From Colias croceus (lineage: Eukaryota > Arthropoda > Insecta > Lepidoptera > Pieridae): a DNA stretch of 64,000 nucleotides. The DNA lies in NCBI RefSeq assembly GCF_905220415.1, contig NC_059541.1, positions 3,856,501-3,920,500 of the forward strand. The letters are read 5' to 3'. Of the stretch, positions 1-13,405 are shown piece by piece. A program made the position numbers and the translations under genes. Within the stretch, counting starts at the first letter, position 1. Each line of letters starts with the position of its first letter. The notes under the pieces are model-generated. The model was not told the DNA's origin. It ran no database searches and worked only from the letters and a program-made list of their open reading frames with translations.

Positions 1-1444
1 GTACTCCTTCGTTAATGACTGTTCTTGAGATCGTAAGGAACTTGCGGAAGTGGAACTTTCTTGACTTTTCCTTCGAGTTATTGATATAATGGTAAAACGG
101 TAAGGAAGGGAAATTGTGTGCTATAACAGCTGTACTGAGTCACAATCTTTAATTATATACTTTGTTTAATAATTTGTACTGTTATTAAGTACAAAATTAT
201 TGAGAACCTCTGTTATTTTTGAAACATCGTTTTTAGCTCGAATCTCAAATCGAAAGAAGCAGGTGCTTAGAATAGGCTCAGTTCTTTTGGTTTGGTTTAC
301 ATTGATTAGTTATTTAAATAATGTTATAGCATTCCTTGTATAATAAAACATGTTTAAATTTCAATTAGAACCCTTCTAATATTGAGATTATCCAGAAATT
401 ACAACAAAACCCAAAAACAGGGTAATGTAATAATTCAATTTGCATAGAATGGTCAATATTGTTCGTCGGACTTTGCAAAGAGAAACTTCAATGCCTTCAT
501 CATGATAAAGTCTAAAAGCCGTCGTTGACAATAGAAATTTTGCCGAGTTTGCTTTTAGATCGTATTTGCGGACTTTGAAGCGATTTGTGGTATCCCAGGG
601 GAGGGGATTTAATTTGCAGTCAACGAAGCGGGCTCCGGTGTTAGTTTTAATATCTTTTCTTTGAGACATTCATCCGCACTTTATTAGACTAATGGATATT
701 TTTAAAGCGACAAAGTAGTCTTAATATTGTAGGATGCTTCTAAGTGCTGTTTAGATTAGATAGAATATATTTATTAGTACCATGTCTATTTTGAATTCTT
801 AATTTTGACTCACAAATAAAGCTGTCGTCAGTTATATTATAATATGTAGATTGTAGATAGTATAGAAGATTTGTTTTTTATTTATTTTATTTAAAAATAA
901 TTGAGGCAATTGATTTTTAAATTTTTGGATTAGGAGAATATTATGTTATTTTTTTCATGGATCACACATTGCAAATAAAACGATTTAATCTCTTTCCCTT
1001 TCATTAATTTCAGAGACAATAGCAATAGATATATTTTAACTATTAATGATAACAATTTATCACGAAACCACAAAGCTTCGCAATACGCGCCAAGTGTCGG
1101 CTGTACAGATATTATTGTTACCGACGGGTTTACTATTTCCTTGGTATTTATTTGTTTTATAATCATTTGTTTATTACTAACTAACTAAAATGTACCAGGA
1201 ATTTGACGCGGGTTCGGGAATTACCATTGATATTTTAATAATATTTAAAAATAATATGCCATATATTTAATTTTTTATATTATCAGTTCTGTTGACCACG
1301 CTCAATCAACATAAATTTAATTGGGTGTATCCAGGTGTAAATGAGGCTGGAGTAATCTTCAAACATGAATCGGGTCAAGCCTGACCAAGTACCCACACAT
1401 CCATCTGAAAAATAACGAATTATTAAGTAGTTAAATATAATATT
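1..1444. other. AT-rich stretch, no confirmed gene
   Basis: No recognisable protein, RNA gene or repeat was found over most of this stretch. A short open reading segment on the minus strand at its right end (1283-1404) follows a good splice-acceptor-like sequence and is listed separately as a weak exon candidate. Confidence 0.5.
1283..1404 (-). other. Weak candidate terminal exon
   Basis: On the minus strand a pyrimidine-rich run ending in CAG (rightmost base of the candidate exon at 1404) is followed by about 40 open codons ending in TGA at 1283. The peptide is not low-complexity and contains CVGTWSGLTRF near its start, but I do not recognise a family. No canonical AATAAA was found just downstream. 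A SINE is inserted about 50 bp upstream, so a host exon here would lie beside it. An open run of 40 codons can arise by chance in this composition, so this is a candidate only. Confidence 0.15.
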
Positions 1445-1457
1445 TTTATATTTTATA
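1445..1457. repeat. SINE target-site duplication, left copy
   Basis: TTTATATTTTATA, identical to 1679-1691 on the other side of the SINE. Confidence 0.85.
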
Positions 1458-1678
1458 GTGAGTGAAGTCCCATGTCCCCTAGTCCTAGCTGGGTAAGGGG
1501 CAGATGCATTATACATCTGTTTCACTGATCGATTTTCTTTAGGGACAAGTAGGTGATCAGCCTTCTGTGTCCTACCAGACCGAGACATTCTTTTTTTTTC
1601 TTCGTCTCCACCGGGAATCGAACCCAGGACCCCTCGGTGCTACGCTCACGCGTCAACCACTGTACCAAGGAGGCGGTC
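1458..1678 (-). mobile_element. tRNA-derived SINE, complete, with 13-bp target duplication
   Basis: Read on the minus strand, the right-hand part is a Pol III promoter head. A box-A-like TGGTACAGTGG lies at 1657-1667 and a box B GGTTCGATTCC at 1614-1624, 32 bp apart. The body then runs left to about 1458. The perfect direct repeat TTTATATTTTATA occurs at 1445-1457 and again at 1679-1691, which is what target-primed insertion leaves. A second copy lies at 36749-36961. SINEs have no protein and rely on a LINE for mobility. The head resembles a tRNA only around the two boxes, so this is not a working tRNA gene. Confidence 0.9.
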
Positions 1679-1691
1679 TTTATATTTTATA
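1679..1691. repeat. SINE target-site duplication, right copy
   Basis: TTTATATTTTATA, identical to 1445-1457. Confidence 0.85.
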
Positions 1692-1842
1692 AGGAACCAC
1701 GATATGTGTATAGATTCTTACATACTCTTCTTACACGCGTAGTCTAGCTTATCATTTCATGATAGTTTTTTTAAATTATTCTACTAATATCTTTTAAAAT
1801 GTAGATCGTGCCATTTTGATATCCCTACTTTTATATTATTAT

Positions 1843-1970
1843 ATTAATAATTAATATTATAAATTCGAAAGTAATGTCAGTAATGTCAGTACAGTCTGTC
1901 TGTCTGTCAGTTCCGCGCTACCTTTTATTGCGAAATATGTACCACGGGCGAAGCCGGGGCGGACCGCTAG
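1843..1970 (+). mobile_element. Short Helitron-type element (AAATTCGAAAG type)
   Basis: The segment runs from an AATATTATAAATTCGAAAG head through a GTCT/GTCAG-rich simple stretch to ACCACGGGCGAAGC and ends in GGACCGCTAG followed by T. The GC-rich 3' hairpin and final CTAG|T match the usual end of non-autonomous Helitrons. The 5' TC is not clear, so the left edge is approximate. The same 3' end recurs in the mosaic element at 45395-45614. Confidence 0.6.
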
Positions 1971-2384
1971 TTATCTATAAAATTATAAATATTTACGTCA
2001 ATTAAATATCATGCTACTGTCCACTAAAATTTGGTATTTGAAGCTTAATTAAATAATAATAATTTTATATAGAATCCTTTGAACCCCGCGGGACGGCCAA
2101 AAATGAGCAAACAAAAAGGTAATTTTGTTTATTTTTATATATTTGTTAAATACATCCTTCTTTGTGTTTGAACATTTCCCGGATAAGCCTCAGGCAAATT
2201 TGCCTAAAAAGCTACAATATAAGATCGTTATTTTATAAAGGAAAAGGTTATAGGTATAATGAAAAAATATAATGGTTTTCGTAATTGTACATACTTATTT
2301 CTGTTTTGCTATGTACATAGGAACGTTTTGAAGATTCTTTCATTGGTTATATTTATACGAACAATTTAATGTTATTATTTTTTA

Positions 2385-2575
2385 CTAGCTTTCCGCCTGC
2401 GGCTTCGCCCGCGTTTTCAGAGAAAATCCCGCATAGTTCAGTTCCTGTGGGATTTCCTGGATAAGTAGCTTTCGAATGGTGAAAGAATTTTTAATATCGG
2501 TCTAGTAGTTTATGAGCCTATTTATTACAATCAAACAAACAAACAAAGTTTTCCTCTTTATAATATTAGTGTAGA
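2385..2575 (-). mobile_element. Short Helitron (AAAGAGGAAAACTTTG type)
   Basis: On the minus strand it starts TCTACACTAATATTATAAAG, preceded by A, and ends in CTAG followed by T, after a GC-rich hairpin (GCGGGCGAAGCCGC type). These are the TC...CTAG termini and A|T insertion of Helitrons. It has no coding capacity. Its partner at about 2890-3100 is in the opposite orientation, so the pair forms an imperfect inverted repeat about 190 bp long. Confidence 0.8.
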
Positions 2576-2889
2576 TTTGTATTAATTACTGTAACTGTAA
2601 TTCTACTCATATCTTTACAATCAACAAGAAAAATTTCGTAAATTAATTTATAATGATTAGATATAGGGAAATCTTTGATTGGATTGTGTTTGATCACCAG
2701 CTTATTTTGATAAATATGAAGAATAACTAACTAGCTTAGTACTAAAATTAGCTTAGTAATAAACTACCTTAGTAACGAAATAATCTTAATATCAATTGGA
2801 TTTTTATAATATAACAAAAATAACAATTTGATATTTCCTGTCTGTTTCTAGAAACTTCTAGTCTAAATTATCTTAAGTATACATGTATA

Positions 2890-3100
2890 CATAATAGATA
2901 TTATAAAGAGGAAAACTTTGTTTGATTGTAACGAATAGGCTCATAAACTACTGGACCGATTTTAAAAATTCTTTCACCATTCGAAAGCTACATTTTCCAC
3001 GAGTAATAAGGGATAGGTTTTATCCCGGAAATTCCACGGGAACGGGAAGTATGCGAGTTTTTCTTTGAAACCGCGGGCGCAGCCGCCGGCGGAAAGCTAG
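2890..3100 (+). mobile_element. Short Helitron (AAAGAGGAAAACTTTG type), inverted relative to the copy at 2385
   Basis: The body matches the 2385-2575 copy: an ATAAAGAGGAAAACTTTG head, the CTCATAAACTACTGGACCG segment and a hairpin ending GCGGAAAGCTAG at 3100. The 5' end is degraded, so the left edge is approximate. It abuts the 14-bp palindrome GTATACATGTATAC (2877-2890). Confidence 0.75.
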
Positions 3101-3418
3101 TATTTAATAAAGTAACAATTAAGTGCACATTTTATTATGAAACGCAGGCGAAAATATTTTAAAGGTCACAAAAATACATTTAAAAATCGCATCAAAAGCT
3201 ATCGGAATCACTGTGTTTTATATTTATTGTAAAATGGCCGCAGCCAATACGAAATAATGAAATCAGTAAAATTTACAACCGCACTGTACTGGAGAGCTCA
3301 ACGTTACGTCTCCGTTGGGTATTCAATGGGATTCGGCTTCATCATTTTATTGTTAGTGTTTATTCATAGCTTTCTATTTGTACATTGATGTGTTCGATGT
3401 TTTATTTATACTTATTCA

Positions 3419-3612
3419 TCTATACTTATATTATAACGCTGAAGAGTTTGTTTGTTTGAACGCGCTAATCTCAGGAACTACTGGTCCGATTTGAAAAATT
3501 ATTTCGGTGTTAGATTGCCCATTTATCGAGTAAGGCTATAATAATTAATATGTCATCACGCTAAGACCAACAGGAGCGGAGCAGTGCGGGTGAAACCGCG
3601 GAGCACAGCTAG
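3419..3612 (+). mobile_element. Short Helitron (GCTGAAGAGTTTG type)
   Basis: It starts TCTATACTTATATTATAACG after A, contains GCTGAAGAGTTTGTTTG and ends in a GC-rich segment with GCACAGCTAG followed by T. The same family recurs at 29350-29551 (minus), 34213-34401 (minus) and 49758-49960 (plus). It is non-coding. Confidence 0.8.
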
Positions 3613-6600
3613 TAAATAAATAAAAAAAAACATGTTAAGTATAAAACAGGAATTGTAAATAGATAATCTTTGTACGTAAGAGTAAGTAGTTTTTAAGATT
3701 AAACTAGAGTCATGCACTACGTACTAAAAGTACTAATTTTACGCCAGTATTTTACCCACTCAAACATTAAGTAATCGATAGTTGCAGAAATTGCAGTTTG
3801 AGTTACGAATATCAGGAAACTCAAATGCACAAGATTAACGTGTTCTATCACTTTTTAATTAATATTTTTAGACGCATTAAAAAAGAAGTCAGAAGGAAAA
3901 TGATATTATGTCTCTACAATACTTACGGTTTTGTTCTACAATCTACATAGTACCTAACTTACAAGACAGGTGCACTGGCGTGGATATTATGTTTGCGTGT
4001 ATGTTACGAAGCTTTTTGTATAAATCATGAAATCGTTGTCTAGTAAATAATTCCAATTATTTATTACTATCTATTTATAATGGCTTAATTCCTAAAAGTA
4101 CTAAGTTGTTTATAAGACTATAATTGCTTGTTAGGATAGGATAACTATCGATTTATTTATAATTACCCAAGAAAAATAATTCCCTCCAAAATGTCCCCTT
4201 ACAAAATACTCTCAATATACCTGCCGTTAGCTACGAATAGCAGTTTAAAGTCTGAGATTTTAGAAAAAAGCGGGAAAACGTAAAGTAATGTAGGTTTTTC
4301 CAACATTTCCACTGAACGCATGCGATAAGGGTGAACGATTTATAAGCGATTACGATCTATCGCTCCTCCGGGACGCGACTCAAATAATCCATAAAATGCT
4401 TTTTAACTGCTACGAAAATTTCCTTTAAATTCTAGTTTGTCTCTAGCAAGACGGAGTATCTGGGAAGAAGGGGGTGTGACGTCATAACCGAGTTAGAAAA
4501 TGTAACACGAATGAATAGTAATGTAATACGTATAGAAATACTGAACAATGGACCCAGAACGTGATTTAGGTATTCATTATTAAGTCAGTTTATTAAATTC
4601 GCTGTATAGTTTTAGTGCGTAGGGTTATTTGCGTTGAAAATTCAATGTAATGTAACTAAATTAACTACATTATTAATTATTATATTATACGTCACAATTA
4701 AGTAAAGTTGTATACTAGTGTATATTTTTTACATGAAAAAAAAATATACCTGTGTTGTATGTAATTCTAAAAAACTTATGCAGTCTCTTCAGTCTTATTT
4801 TAATTTTCAACTCATCTGTACCGTAAGACAGAAACTTTGTTTACTCTCCACTGGTTCTTTCAAAACAAATTCTACAAACGTATATCTTTGCATTTTTTTT
4901 ATATATTTTCTCGACTCTTGTTTACAGTTCTTAATGCGCTGGAACCGCTAGCTTATCATGAATACTTATGAATAACATGTATTTAAATACATACACAAAA
5001 GTAGTTACCTCTATATTTGTATAATGTTTGCTTTTGTTTTTTTGTTTTACTCGAATATGGTTTTTCAGTTCGATATATATTTTAATGTAATTGTTTTGCT
5101 AGGGGAAAGTTTTTCTAATGAATTAAACATGTGTACAACAAGTAAACGTGTTTTTCCCTCTAGATAATACTGAAAGCTGAAATCTGTACTTTTACTATTG
5201 TAAAGGTATGTAGCGATAATTTTTCACCGATAAAACATAAATTTAGTTATTAATGTTTGAATGCGCTGCAATCAACCGCGGGCGACACAATTGCTCGTTT
5301 GGGACAACTGTCTTCCGCTATTCAATTAAAGTAAATGGATTTGCCGAAAACCGATTAAAGTTTGCAATCAGAATAAACAGTTATTCTTATTGCGATTTCG
5401 AACTTTGTTAATAAATAAACTTTTATTTGTTTGCCGGTTGGGATACAATCTATATTCTGAATAGCGGTAATGGGTAAGGGGTCCTATTGAAAGGTTTAAG
5501 ATTCCGAGAATCTCCTGAATTACGCGTTTGTATAGCAGACATTGATTTGATTATTTCAAAGACTTACATGAATAAGAGGATAGCGATAATCTAATTGAAA
5601 TTAATAATTGTATACCTAGCTGTCATGACTTCGATTATAATTATTTATAGGTCAGTATTTTTATTGATGTTATTATTGCAAAAATTATTTAATTACGTAA
5701 TTAGCTACGTTAAGGAATAGGTACCTATATACCTATCCATTCAAGTGAATTATTTGAACATTTGAGAACATATATATAAATGAAATCTAATTTCATGTTA
5801 AATCATGCACCAGGTTTAAAAAAAGGCTTCTTACATTTTTCTTTGCGAAGGATATGTGCAAACATTTTTCTTATATTCCTTCATCAAAATTATCTATACT
5901 GAATAACTATACTTATATGTAGTATTAATTATGCTACAGTGCAAACCACTCTATAGATTAGAGAGGATGAGCCTACGATTCAAGTTTATTCATGCATGAA
6001 ATTGGAACCTACTTCGATGAATCCTCACGATTTGTTTGTCGATCTTTTCACAGATGAAATCTCTTGAAGATATTCCTAAACGTAGACGAACACTTAAATG
6101 TTCGCACAATAAATAATTTCCAATAGTTTCTGATTCAATAGTGTAGACATTTGTTATCGAAGGCCAGTTAGAAAAGCAAATATGTTTTATAATAAAATAT
6201 TGTAACGTATTTAGATTCTTTTGTTAAATCTAATTCAGATAATGGACTGACTTTCGATGTAAAATTCATGGGTGCTAAAACACTCTTTTTAGAGTGGGCA
6301 CCTTTCAAGAAAATAACAGACATTTGAAGACAAAGGGCCGCTCTTATTTTTTGCCTTTCAATAGAGCGAGCGTATTCTCTAGGCCCAGTAAATGGTTAGG
6401 AGTAGAATGCCTTTCCAATCTGAACCTCCGAAGAATAGAATAAACAATAGCGCCTTTGGGAAACCGAAACTTTTCTTATTATTTAAGAGCCCTTAAATGT
6501 TTAATGCATGAGGCGATTTATTCGAGAGAGTGAAATACGCGGTATAATTTCGATGATGGTACGTCTGCCATGTTTTGATTTGTTTTAAAATGAAGAAGTA

Positions 6601-7984
6601 TATATCTACTGAAGGGGGAGGCTTTTTATTTTAATTCGATACTATTTTTTCACAAAATAAAGGGACAATTTTTATTTTTTATATATTATTTTGTCCCACA
6701 AAACACATATATAACCAATATCTATTAACTATAATGTTAATTAGTTTTAAGTTACATGTGAACTTGATATAGATATACACGGAAAGGGGCTTTAATTATG
6801 CAAATGCTCAAGGTTTTCTTGGTCTCTGTTAATATATAAATACTTATAATAAGATTTACCCAACATAATACAAATAACATAAATGAAAATAATCTACGAC
6901 TGAATTCTAATTGTTACAAGTTTCATGATTTTGCTACATAACTCTCACCTCAATTCTCTTTCCCTTAGATGAAATTGTACATTTCAATAAATATCCTTCC
7001 ACAAAGTGATTTGTCCTTGGGCACAATAAATTAGGCTTGTTAGTGCTGTGTAACAAAAGGTCTGGCTAGCGAGAACTAATAATATATCACGTGTCGACGA
7101 TAAGTGTAGCATGTAAGATTAATATCCGTCATTATTCATCTGATATTGAGGTTTACGGACTTGATTTTACGAACTATTTTTGCTTGTTAGATTTCAGCAT
7201 AAAAGATATAAAAAAATCAATTTAACATTATAGTGATGGTTGGCTTATAGTCTAAATTGATGTCAGAAAAGTCCTTCGATATATTTTCAGGTACTAAAAA
7301 TATGATCCAAAGATGAGAGATCTGTGGGTTGAGTCAGATGTGAAATATTACGAGGTGAAAATTGAAGTTATAATTTTCACTTTTAGTATTAGGTACTGTA
7401 CCTACATTTATTTTTAATTGCTAATATGTTTAAAACAGTAATCACTGCTATAATGCGATTAAAATTTACTACATACTTTAGAACTTGATACAGTGTATCT
7501 GAAACTTTTATTTTTTTTCTAATAGTTTATAACATTTTATCCATGACATCAATAATAATTGGCATATGAAAAACCAGAAAAAAGCCATGAGAAAAATAAT
7601 GTGGATTATATTACTATTCTTCAATGATAGACATTTTTTTATAAAATCTGCTATTCAATTAAAACTGCCATTATTAAAGGTTCCATCTTTACAACAATTT
7701 AGTTTCACATTAGCACTAGGCACATGCTTAAGTCAACCAGGCTGGCACATCTGTGCACTTAACAACGAGAGGCAACTTTAACGTGACCGCGACGCAGATA
7801 GCACCTGATTCCGCAAATCTTAAGTGGATTTGTTTGTAAGGATATTATAGAGGTATAAATAGTATTGTTAAAGAGGGAAAAACAATGGTAGAGTCTCTGC
7901 AAATATGTCCATGGGCGATGGTGATCGCTTTACATCACAAGAACCACTGAAAATGAACTTGAACATGAAATTTTTTTCTCAATA
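3613..7984. other. Gene-free AT-rich stretch
   Basis: No gene or clear mobile element was recognised. A less AT-rich patch lies at about 4250-4490 and includes a single TGACGTCA at 4477-4484. A short hairpin (CACTCTTTTTAGAGTG) lies near 6281-6296. Confidence 0.5.
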
Positions 7985-8125
7985 TTATACAAACAAACAA
8001 ACAAAAATACTTTATTGTGCACCAGGACATAAAAAATACAACAGCAAATATACAAACGAAAGAGACACAGTTGAGCACAACAGGCGGTCTTATCGCTAAG
8101 ACAGCGATCTCTTCCAGACAACCTG
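7985..8125 (-). mobile_element. LINE 3'-end fragment with (TTTG)n tail
   Basis: Read on the minus strand, a LINE-like 3' untranslated end (TCTTAGCGATAAGACCG region, then CACAATAAAGTA) runs into a short (TTTG)n simple tail at 7990-8006. Simple-repeat tails next to CAATAAAGT are usual for some lepidopteran LINE families. Only the last ~140 bp are present, as in a 5'-truncated insertion. The right edge is approximate. Confidence 0.5.
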
Positions 8126-10291
8126 GTCAAGGAAAAACAGTGGAAGTAAAAGTTAATGGGCAAGAGGTGCGTTTATAGTTTAAAATACATAATACTTATA
8201 AGTAGTGATTATCGTATGAATTCTTCAGTTTGTAGAATTAATACCACACCACATTTAATTAAGCTTAATTAGGTATCTACACAATATTATACTCGTATAA
8301 AAAGTTTACTCTATCAAAACTAATATTTAATTTTATTTATTCATATTTTTAATATTTATTACTTACATAATTCTGGAAATGACATAATTTTTGATATTTG
8401 TGTTCTTGAAATATAAATAAATGAATATTAATTAATATGTTTAAACCGTGTACAATAAAATCAATTTCATTGTCTGTTGCAAGCTTGTTAAAAACGAATA
8501 ATACCCAGTAATTTAACACTGAATAATCAAGCAACGTATACTCTATCTCGGAATAAAACATTTTTCTCGATATCGAGTAAATTGAAACAAGTTAAATTGA
8601 TTTTTATTAATTTGTTTATGTATTTTTTATATAAATGATCTCATCTCATCATTTCCCAAAAATATCCTTTGAGCACTGTCACATATTATGACATACATCT
8701 TTCATCTCAGAGGTCTAATTCACTACTTACCTCTTCGCTATACTCACGATCCTATTTCATAACTTTAACAAACTTCTCAACGTACGTAACTATGCACAGA
8801 TAATAAAAGCCCCATAAAATATTTATCATAAATGCACCTTATCGTTAGCACGTATAAAGTTTATGAAGTTGTGATATCGGCTTATGAGTTAGCACTAACG
8901 ATAGGTAAAGCAGACTATAAACTGTTAAAGATAAACTTCTAGATATTAAACTTAAAGACTACATGTTTGTTATAGAAATAAAATGGATGGAATTTCATTA
9001 CTATTTCTATATTACGTTTACTAGGTTTTAACGAGATAAAACGTAGCACCAACAAAATAACAACAACAAAAAGACACTTAATTAGGCTCAATTAATAAGA
9101 ATAAAATAAATAGATGATTCTTAAAATCTAGGTTCTGCTGCTTTAATTTGCCTGTTTATTAATTTAACCCACATTTCAAGCACTTTACACTGTTGAAATA
9201 TAAAGTACTCATGTTATATGCATGATTTATACTCTATAAAACTCAGTGAACCAAAGCAGGCGAGGTTTGATTCCTACATACGTTTCCTCTTATTATGCTA
9301 TTAAATAGAATGTTCTGAACGAACACTACGGTTTCGATTGCTGCTTGGCAATGATATAGGATAATGCAATACTATACATTAGCCGTAATGTATTGTGAAA
9401 CGGTCTGTAAAATCGTTGTCGTCATATACCGGGATTTAGTAGTTGGTTCGAAATATGACAGGAGTGGACAGGTGGTAATAGCATCGCGCATCGTGGAAAC
9501 TGGCATGCAGTAGAAGTAATAAAATTGTAAACTTATGACTCTGGCATTTGCTGTTATCGTGTATTTTAAAATATTTTAAGGTATATCATAGGTGTTAAAG
9601 AATTTGATGAAACATGTTTTGGCTTCGTTTTTGGTAAATATATAAATTAATATTAACAAAATATGGGTTATATGGGATATCATATTAACTGTTATAATTA
9701 TACTATGATAAAAATCAGCGCGTTACTAAACATATTACATATGACAATTATTTTGAATTATTCGCACTTTTTTTGTGTTAAGTTAAATAAGTATAATTTT
9801 AATATATATAAACATATTATAACAGAGTTGCTGGTAAATTTTTAACATCTTTCGATATTCTTCTAGCGATCACAATCATCAAATCAACAAGGAATAATAA
9901 TTACGCACTCCAAATAATTAAGATTGGAAATCTTTTGTAAATATTTTGTCTTTGACACAAAAAATTCAACACAACGTTCTCTGATTTGAAAAATTCTTTG
10001 CAGAAAAAGAAATAACGGAATACAGCGGAGATTACATTTTACCTGCGACATATAGACAATGAGATGAGATATTTGAATAGGCCCTTATAAAATTATCTCC
10101 CAAACCCTCCTTTGAGTGAATTGAAACAATACAAAGTCTTTAACGAGACTTGTTAAAGGAAAAATGATTTATAGCGATTGAATAGACGCCATTATAAAGA
10201 TTCTGCTTGAGTGCACACAAATTAAGAGTCGAATGAAATATAACCATATACTACAATTTTTCACTTAAATAATCGAGATAATTATGTATTA
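8126..10291. other. Gene-free AT-rich stretch
   Basis: No gene, RNA or clear repeat was recognised. A weak inverted pair around ATCGTTAG / CTAACGAT lies near 8840-8900. Confidence 0.5.
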
Positions 10292-10383
10292 CTAGATTTC
10301 CGCCCGCGGCTTCGCCAGTGCTTTCAAAGGAAAACCCGCATAGTTCCCGTTCCCGTGGGATTTCCGGGATTCCCGTGGGATTT
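10292..10383 (-). mobile_element. Truncated Helitron fragment
   Basis: The minus-strand 3' end is kept (hairpin and CTAG|T, here read as A|CTAG at 10291-10295) with the CCCACGGGAACGGGAACT segment of the AAAGAGGAAAACTTTG family. The CCCACGGGAA part is partly duplicated and the 5' half is missing. Confidence 0.6.
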
Positions 10384-13300
10384 AATGATAAAAATAGTTC
10401 AAAATATAGCGTTTATTGTTTATGAAAACAATATACGCTTCTTATTAATATTTCTATTTTCTATCCCGAATATTTTCATAACTCATAAACGACCACTTAA
10501 AAAGCAATACCAAAACATAATTTAGCAAAAAGGGCAAACAATCTGTTAAGTAAACTAAGGGTCACCGTCTTATCACTCTCATACATTTTTGTTAACATTT
10601 TATTAACATATCCAAAGCCCACGCACGCTATTTAGGGCCGTTGACGAATGGGGCGAACCACACAACTTTAATTAAAAATAGTCACGCGATTTTATTTACA
10701 AGTTAAGCGTAGTTTACACAATGCTGCTACGATTTTAACCTACTTCGATCCCTTTGTTCGCTGAAACCATGTTTCATAAGCGTATAACGACAGTTAAGTC
10801 AAACAGTAATTAAACAGTAGTTTAATGTGTTTTTATAAAGCGAAAGAAGATTGGAATTTGCACTACGGAACATATTTTGTTAAAAATATATTGCCTTCAC
10901 AATAGAGCGAATATTTGTACTAAAAATATTATATTAAACTCCATTTCTTGAAATCATAGCTTTCCTTTTCCCTTTATTACAAATAATGGTTTTATTATAA
11001 CTTTATTCGAATGTATGAAGTTATTTATAAGTTTTCCGTCATTATTTTAATTGTGTTTCCTCAAGGACTTTTGGAATTGGTTTTAGATAATATTATACGA
11101 AATTAACGGTAATCATTGTAAGAAACTTCTAAAATTACATAGTATTTTCTAAAACTTAATATAATTTTCTTGTATTACGAAAGAAAATACGACTGTATTT
11201 TAATAACAGTTCCAAAATGTCGTCAGCTTTATTTATATGAAATCTCAGGCATTCCTGGATTTGTACACGAAATTACCTACGGGGTGGTTTTCCATAACAA
11301 TATTCCATGGTGTCTCATCTTTATTCTATGGGAGGGAAACTTCATTTTGCGAATTATTTACGTATACAACGGTTATCCCGCCGTAATAGATGCCTCTGAT
11401 GAATGACTTTCATCTTTTATGAAAACAAGGCTTATCTCGGCGGCTTCAGTCTCATGAATTTTTGTTGAAACTGTTATAAGGGAAAGCTGCCCAATGAGGT
11501 ACGATATTTATGCATATCGCATTAATTTTAATATGAGTTATGGAGGCGTTTTCTTGTGGCTAAGGTGCAGATGGATTAAGGGATTTCTTATCGGAAAACT
11601 CCGGTGACACTTGATATAAATTGTAGAATAAATTTATAATTTGTAGCATAGCATTTAAGATAGCTCTTAACTAAAAGAAAATCTATTCGTACACAGCAAT
11701 TTAGTTTGAAATCGTTAGGGAGTAGAACACTAATCCTTTAAATACAATGATTGTTTCTTTTATCTAACTATTAGGTTCGCTATGAAATGTTTACAAGTTT
11801 TCTATTTCTCTTCAGGATACTTATACCGACGCAAGACGCGGTGATGGCGGCCGGCATTCTTGTTATTTAGATTTCTATGGCGGCCGGCGGTGCTACGACC
11901 ATGACTTTACATTTATACAATTTTAATAATATATAATCGATGGATAGAATTGTATAAGTCCTGAAAAATGAAACATAAAATTATTGGTAAATATAGATGA
12001 ACAAACACACATAATATATAACATGGTCACATATAATATTATGGTAAAAATTTAAATATGTGAACTCAAAATAAAATTTACGCAATATGCTATGACACAA
12101 AATTGTTCCAAGATAAGAATACTGAGCATGAATGTACCAAAGCGATTATCCTCTTTTTCTTTTTAGTGCTGTCGTTACAATTTTATAAATCACATACCTA
12201 GAACTGAATCTTGGAATCAATTCAAACAAGGACATTATCAGTAAATCAAATATACGGGAATAACTATTTCGCATAATCGTAAATCACGGGTGTGGATAAC
12301 GTAGTCGGCTATTCTCTTACGTTTTTATGTGAAACACAAGGATATGAGAAATGGTTTATTTATGTATTCATGCTGCCTTTATTTTATCGTGAAAATCCTG
12401 GGATGGACACGTCTTCACTTGGCAGTCGTACACTGAAAGTATTATAAGCTTTTGTTTCTCTTGAACGGGCTTGTGGTGTAAATTTATGCGCTAGATATTT
12501 TAGTTTGTGGAAATAAAATTCACGAGAAGCCGTGAAGGTGGTTTTGGTTTTTAAAACTTATAAAAATACCTGTACTTATACGTTATGTATAATGACGTGA
12601 TAGAAATAATGAAAAATATTTGTCACGTAGTTTTTTTGAGACTTGTTTATTTTTTTAGTTTTTCGTATTTTTACTATTTCCATTCATCATTAGTTTATTT
12701 CAGATAATTCGTCTATCGAATTGAATATAAATTTCATGAAGGTCATCTGTATACCGTGTTTCCAAGAAATATTTCAATAAACTTAGTTTGGCATTCTCGG
12801 AAAAAACTTCAAAAAATACTAGCACTCGAAAGGCGAACCAAGTAAACGTATACCAACATTCTTAATGTGGACCTCAAGATGTAAGGCAGGAGTAATGACT
12901 ATGGAAACCAATCGAGCAAGAAAGTCAAGAGAGCTCCCGTTAATTGGATCGCCCTTATTCATCCTTCGAAGGAAAAATAAACACTCTTCCAATCCACACA
13001 AAGCACATTTTCCCGTGCGCAAAATTACCCACGCTTATAAGTGTTTACGTAGAATTATTTTTCTTGGACTAATATGGGCTTTCGAGAGTGAAGAATTAAT
13101 TGGGAAAAATAATTATACCATGAATAGGTACGTGGGAATACAATTGTATTGGAAAATATTATTTTTTATTTATGACTAATTTACTACTCTCGTTGAGATA
13201 TTAATCAGATGAGTTCTATTGAACTATTTTCATATTCATTCGGAAAAATAATTCATATTTTACATTCAATCACGAATCCATACGTCCTGACGTTCGTCCA

Positions 13301-13391
13301 ATCCTGACGTAAATTAAAAAATGATTATTAGCACTTCTATTTTAGATATTATATTATTGTAAAAGATAAGAAAGCAAACAAGTATTATTCC
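10384..13391. other. Gene-free stretch
   Basis: No gene was recognised. Two copies of ATGGCGGCCGGC lie 33 bp apart at about 11844 and 11877. An open segment at 12865-13179 is not convincing as coding. Confidence 0.5.
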
Positions 13392-13405
13392 ATACAATGG
13401 TTCGC

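Noticed and set aside
388..669. 93-codon open frame on the minus strand
   Set aside because: No domain recognised, no good start or splice context, and the length is not unusual for this window.
1614..1667. tRNA gene
   Set aside because: Box A and box B are present, but no cloverleaf stems form and flanking target duplications show it is the head of a SINE.
1905..1915. CRISPR-like or satellite array from the GTCT run
   Set aside because: A few units of simple repeat inside a Helitron-type element, with no spacers.
4477..4484. TGACGTCA cyclic-AMP response element
   Set aside because: One 8-mer is expected about once by chance in a window this size, and no promoter is nearby.
12865..13179. 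104-codon frame overlapping an opposite-strand frame
   Set aside because: Both strands are open, the usual sign of chance; no recognisable motif.
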